Shown: positions 17,101 to 25,794 of the stretch, piece by piece
Layout: each line of letters begins with the position of its first letter
Numbering within the stretch: position 1 is the first letter of the stretch
NCBI GenBank assembly: GCA_949283955.1
Contig: CASDUP010000001.1
Location: forward strand, 1 to 64,000
Direction: 5' to 3'
Length of the DNA stretch: 64,000 nt
DNA from: an uncultured Verrucomicrobiota bacterium
Lineage (GTDB): Bacteria; Verrucomicrobiota; Verrucomicrobiia; Opitutales; Intestinicryptomonadaceae
The notes under the pieces: model-generated
Told to the model about the DNA's origin: nothing
Seen by the model: only the letters and a program-made list of their open reading frames with translations
Databases searched by the model: none
Translations under genes and position numbers: made by a program

Positions 17101-18339
17101 TCAAACGGTTTCAGTTTTACCCGGCGTTTTTCCCATTTCAAGGGAGAGTTTTAGCACGTTTCTTATGTCGCTTTCCGTCATTATCGGATTGCAGCTGAGC
17201 ACACCGTCGGCGTTGAACGAAACCGTCCGCACACCGCTAATGATTTCGTCAAACTTATTCTCTCCTATTCCAAATTCGAAAATGCTCACAGGAACCCCAA
17301 TGTCGGACAAAAACCTTTCGAATTTTTCTATCCCTTCGGAGGCTATTTCATCGCGCGTTTTGCCAATCGCATCGACTCCCATCACGTTTTCGGCGAATTT
17401 TTCGTACACTTCTGGGCGGCGCTTCGAATTGTAGCGCATCCACGCCGGCATCAGGCTCGATATGCTCGCACCGTGCGATATTCCAAATTTGCTCGTCAAG
17501 ACGTGCCCAACTTGGTGTATGGGAGTCCAGCCGTCTCCCGGATAGGCCCATCCGTTTATGGCGCACGTGGCTGCCCACATTAAATTTGCCCTCGCGAAAG
17601 CGTCGTTCGGGTTTTCGAGGGCGGGTTTCACATACTCCATGCTCACGCGCATCACCGATTCCTGGAATTGGGTTTGCAAAGGGGTTCCGTCCCTCGAATT
17701 TATATAGATTTCAAGCGCGTGCGATATGGCGTCGGCGCATGCGAGCGCCGTCAGCTTGCGCGGAACGGAGAAAGTCAAAGAGGGGTCGAGAATCGAAATT
17801 TTTGGAAAGAGGCATTCTGCCCATATATACGACTTCCTCCCGAGTTTCCTATTGCTGAGAACCGATGTCATATTCATTTCGCTTCCGGTGGCCGGAAGAG
17901 TGGGAACGCATATTATGGGAAGGGCTTCGGAGGGGGGCTTTATGTTTCCGGATCCGCTGTGCGAGTGTGCAACCATATTCCACAAATCACCTTCGTAGCA
18001 CACCGCCGCCGCGACCGCTTTTGCCGCGTCCATGGCAGATCCACCACCTATCCCTATCACGACTCCGCATCCGTTTTCCCTCGCAAATTTCGCGCCTTCG
18101 GACACGGTCGAAATATCGGGATTTTGCTCGAACTCGTAAAACGGGCAGACTTTTACTCCGGCTTCGCGAAGGCTCTCCTCGGCGCTTCTGAGCACCCCGG
18201 CTATGAAAGTCGAGTCTTTGTAGCTTACGACCATTGCGGACTTGGAAATCTTTGAGGTTTCCTCTCCGAGTTTGGACAGCTTTCCCATTCCGAAAACAAC
18301 CCTTACGGGATTGAAAAATTCAAATTCAAATATATTCAT
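17101..18339 (-). CDS. Iron-containing alcohol dehydrogenase
   Basis: A 412-residue group III alcohol dehydrogenase. The NAD(P)-binding GGGSAMDAAKAVAA segment lies around residues 93-106. Family signature residues follow: SHALEIYINSRDGTP, and the metal-binding HQVGHVLTSKFGISHGASISSLMP with the expected His pair. Relatives reduce lactaldehyde, butyraldehyde or similar aldehydes. In this locus a plausible role is reduction of the aldehyde product of the DeoC-type or another sugar-phosphate aldolase. I chose the ATG at 18339 (MNIFEFEFFNP...), the usual family N-terminus, and not the far-upstream frame opening. It is transcribed toward the kinase gene, from the IclR side. Confidence 0.9.
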   Translation of the reverse strand: MNIFEFEFFNPVRVVFGMGKLSKLGEETSKISKSAMVVSYKDSTFIAGVLRSAEESLREAGVKVCPFYEFEQNPDISTVSEGAKFARENGCGVVIGIGGGSAMDAAKAVAAAVCYEGDLWNMVAHSHSGSGNIKPPSEALPIICVPTLPATGSEMNMTSVLSNRKLGRKSYIWAECLFPKISILDPSLTFSVPRKLTALACADAISHALEIYINSRDGTPLQTQFQESVMRVSMEYVKPALENPNDAFARANLMWAATCAINGWAYPGDGWTPIHQVGHVLTSKFGISHGASISSLMPAWMRYNSKRRPEVYEKFAENVMGVDAIGKTRDEIASEGIEKFERFLSDIGVPVSIFEFGIGENKFDEIISGVRTVSFNADGVLSCNPIMTESDIRNVLKLSLEMGKTPGKTETV

Positions 18340-18529
18340 ATTACAAAATTGTTTTGTCTTATAAAAAACGAATCCAAGCGCTGTCAACGCTTTTTTGAAG
18401 TTTCGATGCGTATTCTTCCGCCTTGCCGCTTGGAGCGGGCGCAAAAAAGCATGTTCCGGCTTTGGCAGGGCGGGCTTGGGAATTTTTCGAGAATTTATAG
18501 GAGCTAAGCCGGAAGACTTTTAGAAAGCC

Positions 18530-19318
18530 TCACTTGTTATATCCGAGTTTTTCGGATATTGCGGAGGCCTTTTTTACGAGGAACTCTCCGATTTCGCTGA
18601 ATTTTTCGGCGGGAATTCTCTCGCTTGCCCCGGTGACCCATATCGACGCAACGGGGTATCTGCGCAAATCGAATATCGGAACCCCGACGCAATTTGCCCC
18701 GAGCATATATTCTCCGTGGTCAATTGCGTATCCCTTTTTTCTCACCTCTGACAATTCGGACAAAAGCCTCTTCTTTGAGGTTATCGTTTTGGAAGTGTAT
18801 TTTTCGAATTTTATTTTGCTTGCTATGCTCTCCAGTTCGTCGTCCGGCAAAAACGCCAAAATCGCCTTTGCCGGAGCGGAGCTGTGGAGGGGGCAGCGCA
18901 TGCCTATCTTGCCGGTAAATCCGAACAGGCTCTTCCCCGGAGCCTGGTCTATCATTATCACGGCGTCGTCGGAAAGTATTCCAAGCATCACGGGCTCTAT
19001 CAGCTTGTCGCGAGCTTCGTTCATCGACTCTCTCGAAGACAGAATCAGGTTTTCATCGGAAATGGCGTCGTAGGCAAGGGAGATGAATCTCTTGGATATG
19101 GAATAGCTCCTGTCGGGATTTTTTACTATCATTCCGTAGTCGAGCATGGTGTATATTATCCTGAAAATTATCGACTCGGAAAAACCCGTCTCGGCGTTTA
19201 TTTCGGCTCTCGTCATTCCGTTCGGCTTCTTCGACATCGCCTGCAAGACCGTTATCGTCTTTGCGACGTTTGGTATATGGTAGCGTTGGTATTTGAAGTT
19301 TCCGCTGTCCTTTTTCAT
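18530..19318 (-). CDS. IclR-family transcriptional regulator
   Basis: A 262-residue regulator with an N-terminal winged helix (about 15-75: TITVLQAMSKKPNGMTRAEINAETGFSESIIFRIIYTMLDYGMI) and a GAF-like effector domain (about 85-260) containing CPLHSSAPAKAILAFLPDDEL and DHGEYMLGANCVGVPIFDL, both hallmarks of IclR. Such proteins usually bind inverted repeats and control catabolic genes, with small metabolites as effectors. It sits behind the alcohol dehydrogenase gene and is likely the regulator of the sugar locus or of the divergent PD40/di-haem gene. ATG at 19318 gives the best family alignment; an ATG at 19360 is also in frame. Confidence 0.9.
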   Translation of the reverse strand: MKKDSGNFKYQRYHIPNVAKTITVLQAMSKKPNGMTRAEINAETGFSESIIFRIIYTMLDYGMIVKNPDRSYSISKRFISLAYDAISDENLILSSRESMNEARDKLIEPVMLGILSDDAVIMIDQAPGKSLFGFTGKIGMRCPLHSSAPAKAILAFLPDDELESIASKIKFEKYTSKTITSKKRLLSELSEVRKKGYAIDHGEYMLGANCVGVPIFDLRRYPVASIWVTGASERIPAEKFSEIGEFLVKKASAISEKLGYNK

Positions 19319-19418
19319 ATTCGAAAATTTATTTCTGCATTTGAAAAACCAGTCAAACATTTAATTGAGAGAACAGTATATTTTATATTTTAAAAAAATT
19401 TTTAAATATAATTTATTG

Positions 19419-19446
19419 TTGACCTTTCTCGAGGGAAAATTTTTAT
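19419..19446 (+). promoter_or_regulatory. Candidate promoter of the PD40/di-haem gene
   Basis: TTGACC (19419-19424) and TTTTAT (19441-19446) are spaced by 16 bases. The left arm of a long-range inverted repeat overlaps the spacer and the -10 box. The transcript would carry a leader of roughly 110 bases before the start codon at 19561. Confidence 0.5.
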
Positions 19447-19524
19447 GGGAAAGCGTATCAGGCGGTTTTTGGGAGAGGGTTTTTCGGAGGAGTTTCGCGG
19501 GAGCTTTGCTTAAAAATTTTCCCT
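19432..19524 (+). repeat. 14-bp perfect inverted repeat in the leader of the di-haem gene
   Basis: AGGGAAAATTTTTA (19432-19445) is matched exactly by TAAAAATTTTCCCT (19511-19524) in inverted orientation, with 65 bases between. Nearby AGGCGG (19460-19465) and CCGCCT (19530-19535) are also inverted. The arms could form an operator pair for a dimeric regulator such as the adjacent IclR protein, or a stem in the 5' leader RNA. Confidence 0.55.
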
Positions 19525-19560
19525 AAGCGCCGCCTATATAAAATAGGGAACTTTCGGAGC

Positions 19561-21945
19561 ATGAAAATTTTTACGATAGCATCGCTTTTTGCGTTTTTTG
19601 CATACTTGCCGGTTTTTTCGAGCGTGGAGTTCTTTCAGGCTCCGGAGCTTGCGGGAAAAACCATAATTTACTGCGTCCACGCGCAATATCCGACCGACCA
19701 CCACAACACCGAGTCGTTTTTTCAGAAGGGGGAATATAGGGAGAAGGTGTGGCCGAGATTTGCCGGGAATTCGTCCTTGGAGCTTGCTTCGTTCGATTCC
19801 GAAGGGAAGATCTTTGAAAGGCGGGTTCTATATTCTCTTCCCGAGGGAGTGATACGCGACGTGCGCCCTTCATTCGATGGAAAGAAAGCTGTGTTTTCGG
19901 CACGCAGGAACCAAGATGACGACTTCCATATTTACGAGGCGGATTTGGAGTCGGGGGAAGTAAAGCAGCTTACGAAAATGCGCGGGGTTTCCGATCTCGA
20001 TCCGGCGTATTTGCCGAACGGGAAAATAGTGTTCTCGTCGACGCGCGCCATGAAGTATTGCGGCTGCAACAGAAACATAATGGGAAATCTGTATTCGATG
20101 AATTCCGACGGCACAAACATAGTGCAGATAGGAAATTCCATAGAGTTCGAAAACGGTCCGAGCGTCATGAACGACGGCAGAATCCTGTACACGAGATGGG
20201 AGTATGTGGATAGGAATTTTTCCGGGGCGCAGGGGCTTTGGACGTGCACTCCGGACGGAGCCAGGCACTGGATTTTTTGGGGGCAATCTACAAGAAGCGC
20301 GGCCTTGAACGCTTCGCAGATGAAGTCGGGCAAGGTGGCCGCTATACTTGCCGCATGCCACGACAAGCCCTGGGGAGCACTCGCCTTGATAGACAGAAAT
20401 ATCGGTTTGGAGGGGGAGGAGAGCGTGGTGAAAATTTTTCCGGAGTCGGCCCGTTCGAGGATAGATTTTAAGAACATGCCCTTTGCGGACGGAATGAAAG
20501 ACATAGAGGTAAAATACCAGTATCCGTCGCCGTTCGGGGAAAATTCTGTTCTGGTTTCAAAGCAGATTAAAGGCAGCAAAAAGAACGAGGAGATGGGGCT
20601 TTTTCTTGTGGATTTCGACTCCGGAAAGGAGACACCTATAGCCCGAGCAAAGGGGTTTGCGGGAAAGAAGAGTATTCCGCTTGGAATATTTAACGGGAAC
20701 CTTTTGGAGAAAAAAACTCCCCCGCCGGCAATGCCTCCACAATTCGAGTACGGAAACGATACCGCATTCGTGTACGTCAGCGACGTTTACGAGGGAACCC
20801 ACATGAAAGGGGTGAAAAAGGGCGAGATAAAATTCCTCAGGGTAGTAGATGACCCTCCAAAGCGCAACTGGAGCCTTGGAGCTTGGGAAAACGAGGGGCA
20901 GCAGCCCCCAGCTATGAATTTCGACGACTACGACAACAAAGTGGATCTCGGGCTTGTTCCGGTCGAGGAGGACGGTTCGGCGTACTTTAAAATTCCTGCG
21001 AGAAAATTTTTGTATCTTCAAGCATGCGACAAGGACGGAAGAATGATACAGTCGATGAGGAGCGGTTTTTCGGCAGTAAACGGAGAAATAGTGTCGTGTT
21101 CGGGTTGCCACGAGTCCCGCAATTCTACTCCGCCCGCGGCGATGCAAAAAAAATCCATTGCACTCACCAAGCCTCCCTCCGAAATATCCCCCGGGCCGCT
21201 GAGCGGAAGGCCTTTTTCGTTTGCGAGGGATATCCAGCCCATATTCGACAAGCACTGCTTGGAATGCCACGATTTCGACGGCGAGGGAGAGGATTCCATA
21301 TTGCTGTGCGGAGACAAGGGGTTGGTGTTTAACAAGTCGTATTTGGACATTTTTTACAAGAACGTGATTTCCGCAATAGGGGCGGGAGGAGACGACGTCG
21401 TTCAGGCGAATTCTTGGGGAGCCAGAAAAAGCCTGTTGATATCGATGGTCGAGGAGGGGCACGGAGATACCGATATATCCCGCGGCGATGTGGAGGCTCT
21501 TGCCCTTTGGATAGATTTGAACGCCCCGTATTATCCCACGGACGATTGTTCTTATCCCGACAATCCTTCGGGAAGAACTCCGCTTACCGTGTCGGAATTG
21601 AAGCGGCTTTTCGAGCTTTGCTCGAAAAAGTCCCCTCTTGCAAGCTATAGCGAAATGGTAATAAACGCCAAGATGTATCCTAGGGAAATCGTCTCGTTCG
21701 ACAGGCCGGAGCGTTCGGAAATTTTGAAAGGAGCGAAAACGGAGCCGGAAAGGGAAGAGGCGCTCAAAATTATACAAAAGGGCGCGGAGCGCCTAAAAAG
21801 GAATCCGCGCGCGGATATGAAGGATTTTAAGCCCACAAAAATAGCCCTCGAGAGAATTTCTAAGGCGAAAAAGCTCGAGGAATTTGAACGCAGGGCAAGG
21901 GAAGCAGAAAGCAGGGGAGAGAGGATTCCGGACGCTGTCGATTAG
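19561..21945 (+). CDS. Secreted PD40 beta-propeller / di-haem cytochrome-like protein (HzsA-like)
   Basis: A 794-residue exported protein. Residues 1-20 form a signal peptide. Residues of about 30-400 contain WD40-like TolB/PD40 repeats, for example VRPSFDGKKAVFSARRN and LDPAYLPNGKIVFSSTRAM, which suggest a beta-propeller. The C-terminal part holds two c-type haem-binding motifs, CSGCH (513-517) and CLECH (566-570), the second within a cytochrome-like segment DIQPIFDKHCLECHD. This architecture resembles the hydrazine-synthase alpha-subunit-like proteins that are common in Planctomycetes, Lentisphaerae and Verrucomicrobia, most of which do not do anammox. The function here is unknown; periplasmic redox or carbohydrate-related roles are possible. 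The leader carries a 14-bp inverted repeat. Confidence 0.85.
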   Translation: MKIFTIASLFAFFAYLPVFSSVEFFQAPELAGKTIIYCVHAQYPTDHHNTESFFQKGEYREKVWPRFAGNSSLELASFDSEGKIFERRVLYSLPEGVIRDVRPSFDGKKAVFSARRNQDDDFHIYEADLESGEVKQLTKMRGVSDLDPAYLPNGKIVFSSTRAMKYCGCNRNIMGNLYSMNSDGTNIVQIGNSIEFENGPSVMNDGRILYTRWEYVDRNFSGAQGLWTCTPDGARHWIFWGQSTRSAALNASQMKSGKVAAILAACHDKPWGALALIDRNIGLEGEESVVKIFPESARSRIDFKNMPFADGMKDIEVKYQYPSPFGENSVLVSKQIKGSKKNEEMGLFLVDFDSGKETPIARAKGFAGKKSIPLGIFNGNLLEKKTPPPAMPPQFEYGNDTAFVYVSDVYEGTHMKGVKKGEIKFLRVVDDPPKRNWSLGAWENEGQQPPAMNFDDYDNKVDLGLVPVEEDGSAYFKIPARKFLYLQACDKDGRMIQSMRSGFSAVNGEIVSCSGCHESRNSTPPAAMQKKSIALTKPPSEISPGPLSGRPFSFARDIQPIFDKHCLECHDFDGEGEDSILLCGDKGLVFNKSYLDIFYKNVISAIGAGGDDVVQANSWGARKSLLISMVEEGHGDTDISRGDVEALALWIDLNAPYYPTDDCSYPDNPSGRTPLTVSELKRLFELCSKKSPLASYSEMVINAKMYPREIVSFDRPERSEILKGAKTEPEREEALKIIQKGAERLKRNPRADMKDFKPTKIALERISKAKKLEEFERRAREAESRGERIPDAVD

Positions 21946-21948
21946 CCT

Positions 21949-22533
21949 TCACTTGAGCTTCCACTTGTAAAGAATCGTGCACGCCCTGAGGAAAAATATC
22001 AGGGTAAATGCAAGAACGGGCAAGTCAGTCATCCACAACACTACCAGGCCTATTATCGCATTCGAGGCGTAAAGCTCTCCCCTAAATATAAACGGCTGAC
22101 GGTCCAGAAGGATATCCCTCAACAGTCCTCCTCCGCAGCCTGTAAATAGCCCCATTGCAACAGCTATTTCGGCATTGGGAACCACCTGCATGGAAATAAG
22201 GTAACCTTGAACCGAAAACATCGCCAACCCGACGGCGTCGAACCAATTTACTATATTTTCCCTCTTCTCTATGAATCTGGAAACTATGTACGTTATGACG
22301 GCCGAACACACGCATATATTGAGCGAATAAAGATAGGGGTCGCGCAGCCAAAATACGGTTCTGTCCAGAACTATGTCTCGGAGAGTTCCCCCACCTATTC
22401 CCGTCACCGTGGCAACCACCACAAACCCTACAAGGTCCAAGTCCTTTTTGAAGGCCGCAAGCGCACCGGAAATGGCAAACGCAACCAGTCCCAGCACCTC
22501 TATGCAAATAAGAAGGTTCTCGTGTATGTTCAC
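21949..22533 (-). CDS. TRIC-type (UPF0126, YicG/YadS-like) cation channel protein
   Basis: A 194-residue membrane protein with about seven hydrophobic helices in two repeats, the trimeric intracellular cation channel fold. The repeat signature is plain twice: GIGGGTLRDIVLDR and GCGGGLLRDILLDRQPFIFRGELYA. Bacterial members were first listed as YicG/YadS (UPF0126) and conduct K+ or related ions; glycine export has also been suggested for homologues. The start is uncertain: GTG at 22533 has an AAGAG-like site upstream, while a TTG at 22548 is also in frame. It is convergent with the di-haem gene, 3 bases away. Confidence 0.88.
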   Translation of the reverse strand: MNIHENLLICIEVLGLVAFAISGALAAFKKDLDLVGFVVVATVTGIGGGTLRDIVLDRTVFWLRDPYLYSLNICVCSAVITYIVSRFIEKRENIVNWFDAVGLAMFSVQGYLISMQVVPNAEIAVAMGLFTGCGGGLLRDILLDRQPFIFRGELYASNAIIGLVVLWMTDLPVLAFTLIFFLRACTILYKWKLK

Positions 22534-22562
22534 CTTGCGCTCTTTCAATAAAACGGCTTATT

Positions 22563-23000
22563 TCAGCGTCCCATTATCAATTCTTGAAGTTTGCGCTGGA
22601 ATTCCGGAAGGTCCGCTTCAGGAGGCTTGAATCCTTCGGGAGTTCCGTTCAAGCCGAGCCTGCCGGTTTGGTCGAGTATCCACTCGGCCTTCGTTCCGTC
22701 CGAGAAAACTACGCTTCCGGAGGCGATAGCGCCGGGCCTTTGAATCGGGCTTAGGGAAACCTGTACGGATTCAGGAGGAGCAACGGGCTCCTGGGCCTCT
22801 TTGCTAATTATCTTCTCTTCTGGTTTCTCATCGGGTTTGTCGACTATTTCGGCACCTATGTCGTCTATTAGAAAACGCAGTTCCATGTAGGTCATGTTTA
22901 TTCCGAATTTTTCGGAAAGCATGGTCTGAACGTTTGAAAGCTTTTCGCCGTTTGCGAGCCATTTCTTCAGCTCGGCAGTCTGCTCTTCAGTTAGCGTCAT
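22563..23000 (-). CDS. Hypothetical protein with N-terminal helical domain
   Basis: A 145-residue soluble protein that I cannot assign. Residues 1-50 (MTLTEEQTAELKKWLANGEKLSNVQTMLSEKFGINMTYMELRFLIDDI) look like a helical, DNA-binding-style or peptidoglycan-style domain. A Pro/Glu-rich linker follows, then a small beta domain (SGSVVFSDGTKAEWILDQTGRLGL) and a short C-terminal helix. ATG at 22998-23000 is chosen because the longer frame begins with TTG. It is 29 bases upstream of the TRIC gene on the same strand, so probably in the same operon. Confidence 0.7.
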   Translation of the reverse strand: MTLTEEQTAELKKWLANGEKLSNVQTMLSEKFGINMTYMELRFLIDDIGAEIVDKPDEKPEEKIISKEAQEPVAPPESVQVSLSPIQRPGAIASGSVVFSDGTKAEWILDQTGRLGLNGTPEGFKPPEADLPEFQRKLQELIMGR

Positions 23001-23269
23001 ATAATTTACTATTCCGTTTGATTTAAAACTTTCCAATATCCGGCGTGGAACCGCGTTTTTTTTCCAAAAAAAGAAATTTTTACGTTTGGCAAAAAGAAGC
23101 TTAGATTTTGCAACCCGTTAGAGTTTTCTTCGCAAATCCGAGGCTATCTGCGCAATTTTGAGCAACCCAAATTCCTCTATGATAAATCCCGCACCCTTCC
23201 GCGCGCGGGCGGAATTTCAAAACTTCGCTCCGCGCTCCAAACCGAAAAGTTCTATCAGCCCGACGCAGG

Positions 23270-24382
23270 CTATTCCGCCGGTTCGGATTCAAGCTGAATT
23301 CTGCGGGATATTGTGGTTCCGAATTCCTGGACAAGCCTCTTGAATTTTTCGGTGTCTATGGAACCGCTCTTCATTAAAGCCTTCATTTCCTTCGCTCCGG
23401 TGTCGGAAATTATGGTCATGGATATGTCTATGAAGGAAAGAAATCCGTCGCGGATCATGGTTCCGGGAATCATCTCCTTTTCGCCGCCGGTGGAAATTCT
23501 GTAGGCATTGTCAACAATTATCTGCCTGCCTATTGTAAAGGGCATTCCCGGCGGAATATAAGCTACATCGTACGTCGATTCTTCTGTATTTCCCACGGCG
23601 TCGGGATTGGGATAAAAAACCCCAAAGGTCATTCGAAAATCGACTACGTTCATTGCCAACATGTTTTCCGGAGAAACCGCCCAACTGCGCAAATTCTGTC
23701 CGGGTTGCTTTACTCCCATTTCGTTGATTACGGTGCAGGTTTTGTTCCAGAGGTTCTGTTGAAGAGCCAATTCGTACGAGGCATAGTCTGCGTCGTTTTG
23801 CGCAAAACCCTGAATCTTTGGGCCGGATCCCTCGAGCGCGGTGGATTCCGGATCTATAACCGCCCTATAAAGCCCGTAAAACGCGTTGTACTGCATCTCG
23901 TTCTCGGCAGAACTTCCGCTACCGACCATAAAGGGATTCTTCAGAGCAACTTGGTATTTTATAGCGCAGAAACTTCCGGGAATCTGGACGGCGTCCTTGC
24001 CGTCGTTCATTCCAAGGGAAGCCATCTCCGACTGCGTGTAGCGCGGGCGAAGCATTGTGGGGGCGTAGAACATCACTTCCGGGGGGCGCAGCGGAATGGT
24101 GTCGAGATAGCTCTCTCCCGTGAGCATGCCAACGCTGGTCGGGTAGGCGACCTGCAGCCACGCCTTGCCGTCCTTCTTTATCTTTATGCTCTCCAAATCC
24201 TCCTTTATTATTCCTCCCGCTACCGCTCCCTCAAACATGGTCTGGAGCTGTCCGCTGGCCCTGTTCCACGTGCGCAAAACCGTATTTGCTATCGTCAACA
24301 CGATCAAAACTATGAGCGTCATTATCGCACTCGCCGCCATTATTTCGACGAGCGTGAAAGCTTTTCTGGTTCTATTTCTCAT
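23270..24382 (-). CDS. Prepilin-like protein, GspJ-type (large)
   Basis: A 370-residue protein with a class III prepilin signal: basic leader MRNRTRK, then AFTLVEIMAASAIMTLIVLIVL, with cleavage expected before Phe and Glu at +5. A long extracytoplasmic domain follows (TVLRTWNRASGQLQTMFEGAVAGGIIKEDLESI ...). Its size and the W-x-x-A-S-x-x-L helix resemble minor pseudopilin GspJ or the Verru_Chthon cassette protein C described in Verrucomicrobia. It would be processed by prepilin peptidase and built into a pilus- or pseudopilus-like fibre. It is the last of five such genes in tandem. No assembly ATPase or secretin is nearby. Confidence 0.83.
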   Translation of the reverse strand: MRNRTRKAFTLVEIMAASAIMTLIVLIVLTIANTVLRTWNRASGQLQTMFEGAVAGGIIKEDLESIKIKKDGKAWLQVAYPTSVGMLTGESYLDTIPLRPPEVMFYAPTMLRPRYTQSEMASLGMNDGKDAVQIPGSFCAIKYQVALKNPFMVGSGSSAENEMQYNAFYGLYRAVIDPESTALEGSGPKIQGFAQNDADYASYELALQQNLWNKTCTVINEMGVKQPGQNLRSWAVSPENMLAMNVVDFRMTFGVFYPNPDAVGNTEESTYDVAYIPPGMPFTIGRQIIVDNAYRISTGGEKEMIPGTMIRDGFLSFIDISMTIISDTGAKEMKALMKSGSIDTEKFKRLVQEFGTTISRRIQLESEPAE

Positions 24383-24418
24383 ATCGGCAGATAAATTGGT
24401 TGCACCGCTTTTTCCGGC

Positions 24419-25048
24419 TTAGCGCATTTTCGTTGTTATAGCGTCGTACACACGGCGCTGGTCGTTGACTTCCGCGTCGCCGGGGCCGTTGGTTATGTCG
24501 TCCCTGGGCTCCACGAAAAATTCCACGCTTATCGGAATGTAGGAAAGGGCATAGTCGTCGGGCTCTCCGGTCAGACCGCCTCCGGAAAATACGGAGTCGG
24601 GGGACGATATGCTTGTGTGCACTCCCTTCAAGGCGGATTGGTAAAGCGTGATGTTGGCCCTGAACACCTCTCCGGTGGAATTTTTCAGGTCGTCGTCCGT
24701 CGGGGGAACTCCCGACGTGTGGCCGGGCAATTCCGAAGACTTTGTTATGACGCTAGTATTGTCGGGATCGTCTTCGCTTTGGAATTCGTCCCAGAAGTAC
24801 ACTACGTGGGGGGTGGCGGGGTTGGCTACCCATTTGAATACCTTGTCGAAACTCTGCATCCTAAGGGTGGTTTCGAGATTGGCAAGAAGGGTGATGGCCT
24901 TGTCCTGGTAGCGAATATTGTTGAGATTGCTCACTATCGCGCCCAAAAGGCCTATCATCGACGTCAACGCCAGAGCTATCACTCCGACGGCAAGCATCAC
25001 CTCCACAAGCGTAAAAGCTTTTCTTTGTTTTTTAGATAGGGGTTTCAT
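24419..25048 (-). CDS. Prepilin-like protein, GspI/PilV-type
   Basis: A 209-residue prepilin-like protein. Leader MKPLSKKQRK precedes AFTLVEVMLAVGVIALALTSMIGLLG, with the conserved +5 Glu after the cleavage point. The sequence then continues with IVSNLNNIRYQDKAITLLANLE, the usual amphipathic part of the pilin N-terminal helix. The V-E-V-M-L-A and the small hydrophobic core are typical of GspI/PilV, and similar proteins occur as cassette protein B in Verrucomicrobia. It is 36 bases upstream of the 370-residue pseudopilin. The globular domain is unassigned. Confidence 0.82.
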   Translation of the reverse strand: MKPLSKKQRKAFTLVEVMLAVGVIALALTSMIGLLGAIVSNLNNIRYQDKAITLLANLETTLRMQSFDKVFKWVANPATPHVVYFWDEFQSEDDPDNTSVITKSSELPGHTSGVPPTDDDLKNSTGEVFRANITLYQSALKGVHTSISSPDSVFSGGGLTGEPDDYALSYIPISVEFFVEPRDDITNGPGDAEVNDQRRVYDAITTKMR

Positions 25049-25060
25049 GTCGCGTTCCTC

Positions 25061-25765
25061 CTATTTTAAAATTTCTTCCATTTCGTCGTAGTCGGTAAAC
25101 GCTATCGTATTTCCGATCCGCCTTATTACGAATCCAAGCTGCTGGTAGGGATCGTTGATTATGTACTTTCCGTCGGGATCTATAGCGCCTTTCGAGAGCA
25201 TAACCATCGCTCCGGGATTCATCGAGAGCCCGTCCGAGGAAAATTCGTAGAAGAACCAGTCCCCGTTTCCGTCGGATATCGACTGCGTTTGAGCGGACGG
25301 GAAATCGGTCAGCCCCATGATATTGTAATTTCCCGTGTATCCGTTGTTGAACGTGCTTTTGAAAATGTCGCCGTCGTTGTATCCTTTGCCGACTTTTACG
25401 TACGAAGCGAAGTTGGAGCCGTCGGGGACAAAAAACACGTTTCTTGTCATGACGAAGCCGTTGTTCAGCGACTTCCAGCCGAGAACCACCCCGTCTTCGT
25501 CCGTGACCTTATAAATGACCCCTACCTGCCTGAGTTTGCGGCCGTCGTCGGGGCCCCTATATATTATCACGCGCGCGTCCGTCTGTCTGCTCATCGCCGT
25601 GGAACGCGCTTCGTAGAAGGCGGTCATCATGGATCTTTGCGCCGCGTAGATGTCCTGCGAAGCGTTGTCAACCCTTATCATCGTTATACCCACGGACATT
25701 GCCGCGATTATTCCGATGACAACCATCATCTCTATGAGCGTAAAGCCCTGCCTGGATTTTTTCAT
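25061..25765 (-). CDS. Prepilin-like protein, GspH/FimT-type
   Basis: A 234-residue prepilin-like protein. Leader MKKSRQG is followed by FTLIEMMVVIGIIAAMSVGITMI, with Glu at +5. The adjacent helix AAQRSMMTAFYEARSTAMSRQTDARVIIY is characteristic of GspH/FimT minor pseudopilins: a helical neck with A/S-rich turns, then a beta-strand. The domain contains YRGPDDGRKLRQVGVIYKV. It starts 29 bases after the second GspG-like gene ends and ends 12 bases before the next prepilin-like gene, supporting a single operon. Comparable proteins are called cassette protein D in Verrucomicrobia. Confidence 0.82.
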   Translation of the reverse strand: MKKSRQGFTLIEMMVVIGIIAAMSVGITMIRVDNASQDIYAAQRSMMTAFYEARSTAMSRQTDARVIIYRGPDDGRKLRQVGVIYKVTDEDGVVLGWKSLNNGFVMTRNVFFVPDGSNFASYVKVGKGYNDGDIFKSTFNNGYTGNYNIMGLTDFPSAQTQSISDGNGDWFFYEFSSDGLSMNPGAMVMLSKGAIDPDGKYIINDPYQQLGFVIRRIGNTIAFTDYDEMEEILK

Positions 25766-25794
25766 ACCGCCCGAAATTTTTTAGGTTTAAACGA

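Noticed and set aside
23101-23334. Minus-strand frame of 77 residues after the GspJ-like gene
   Set aside because: It overlaps the end of the 370-residue pseudopilin gene, has an Arg-rich random-looking sequence and no family pattern.
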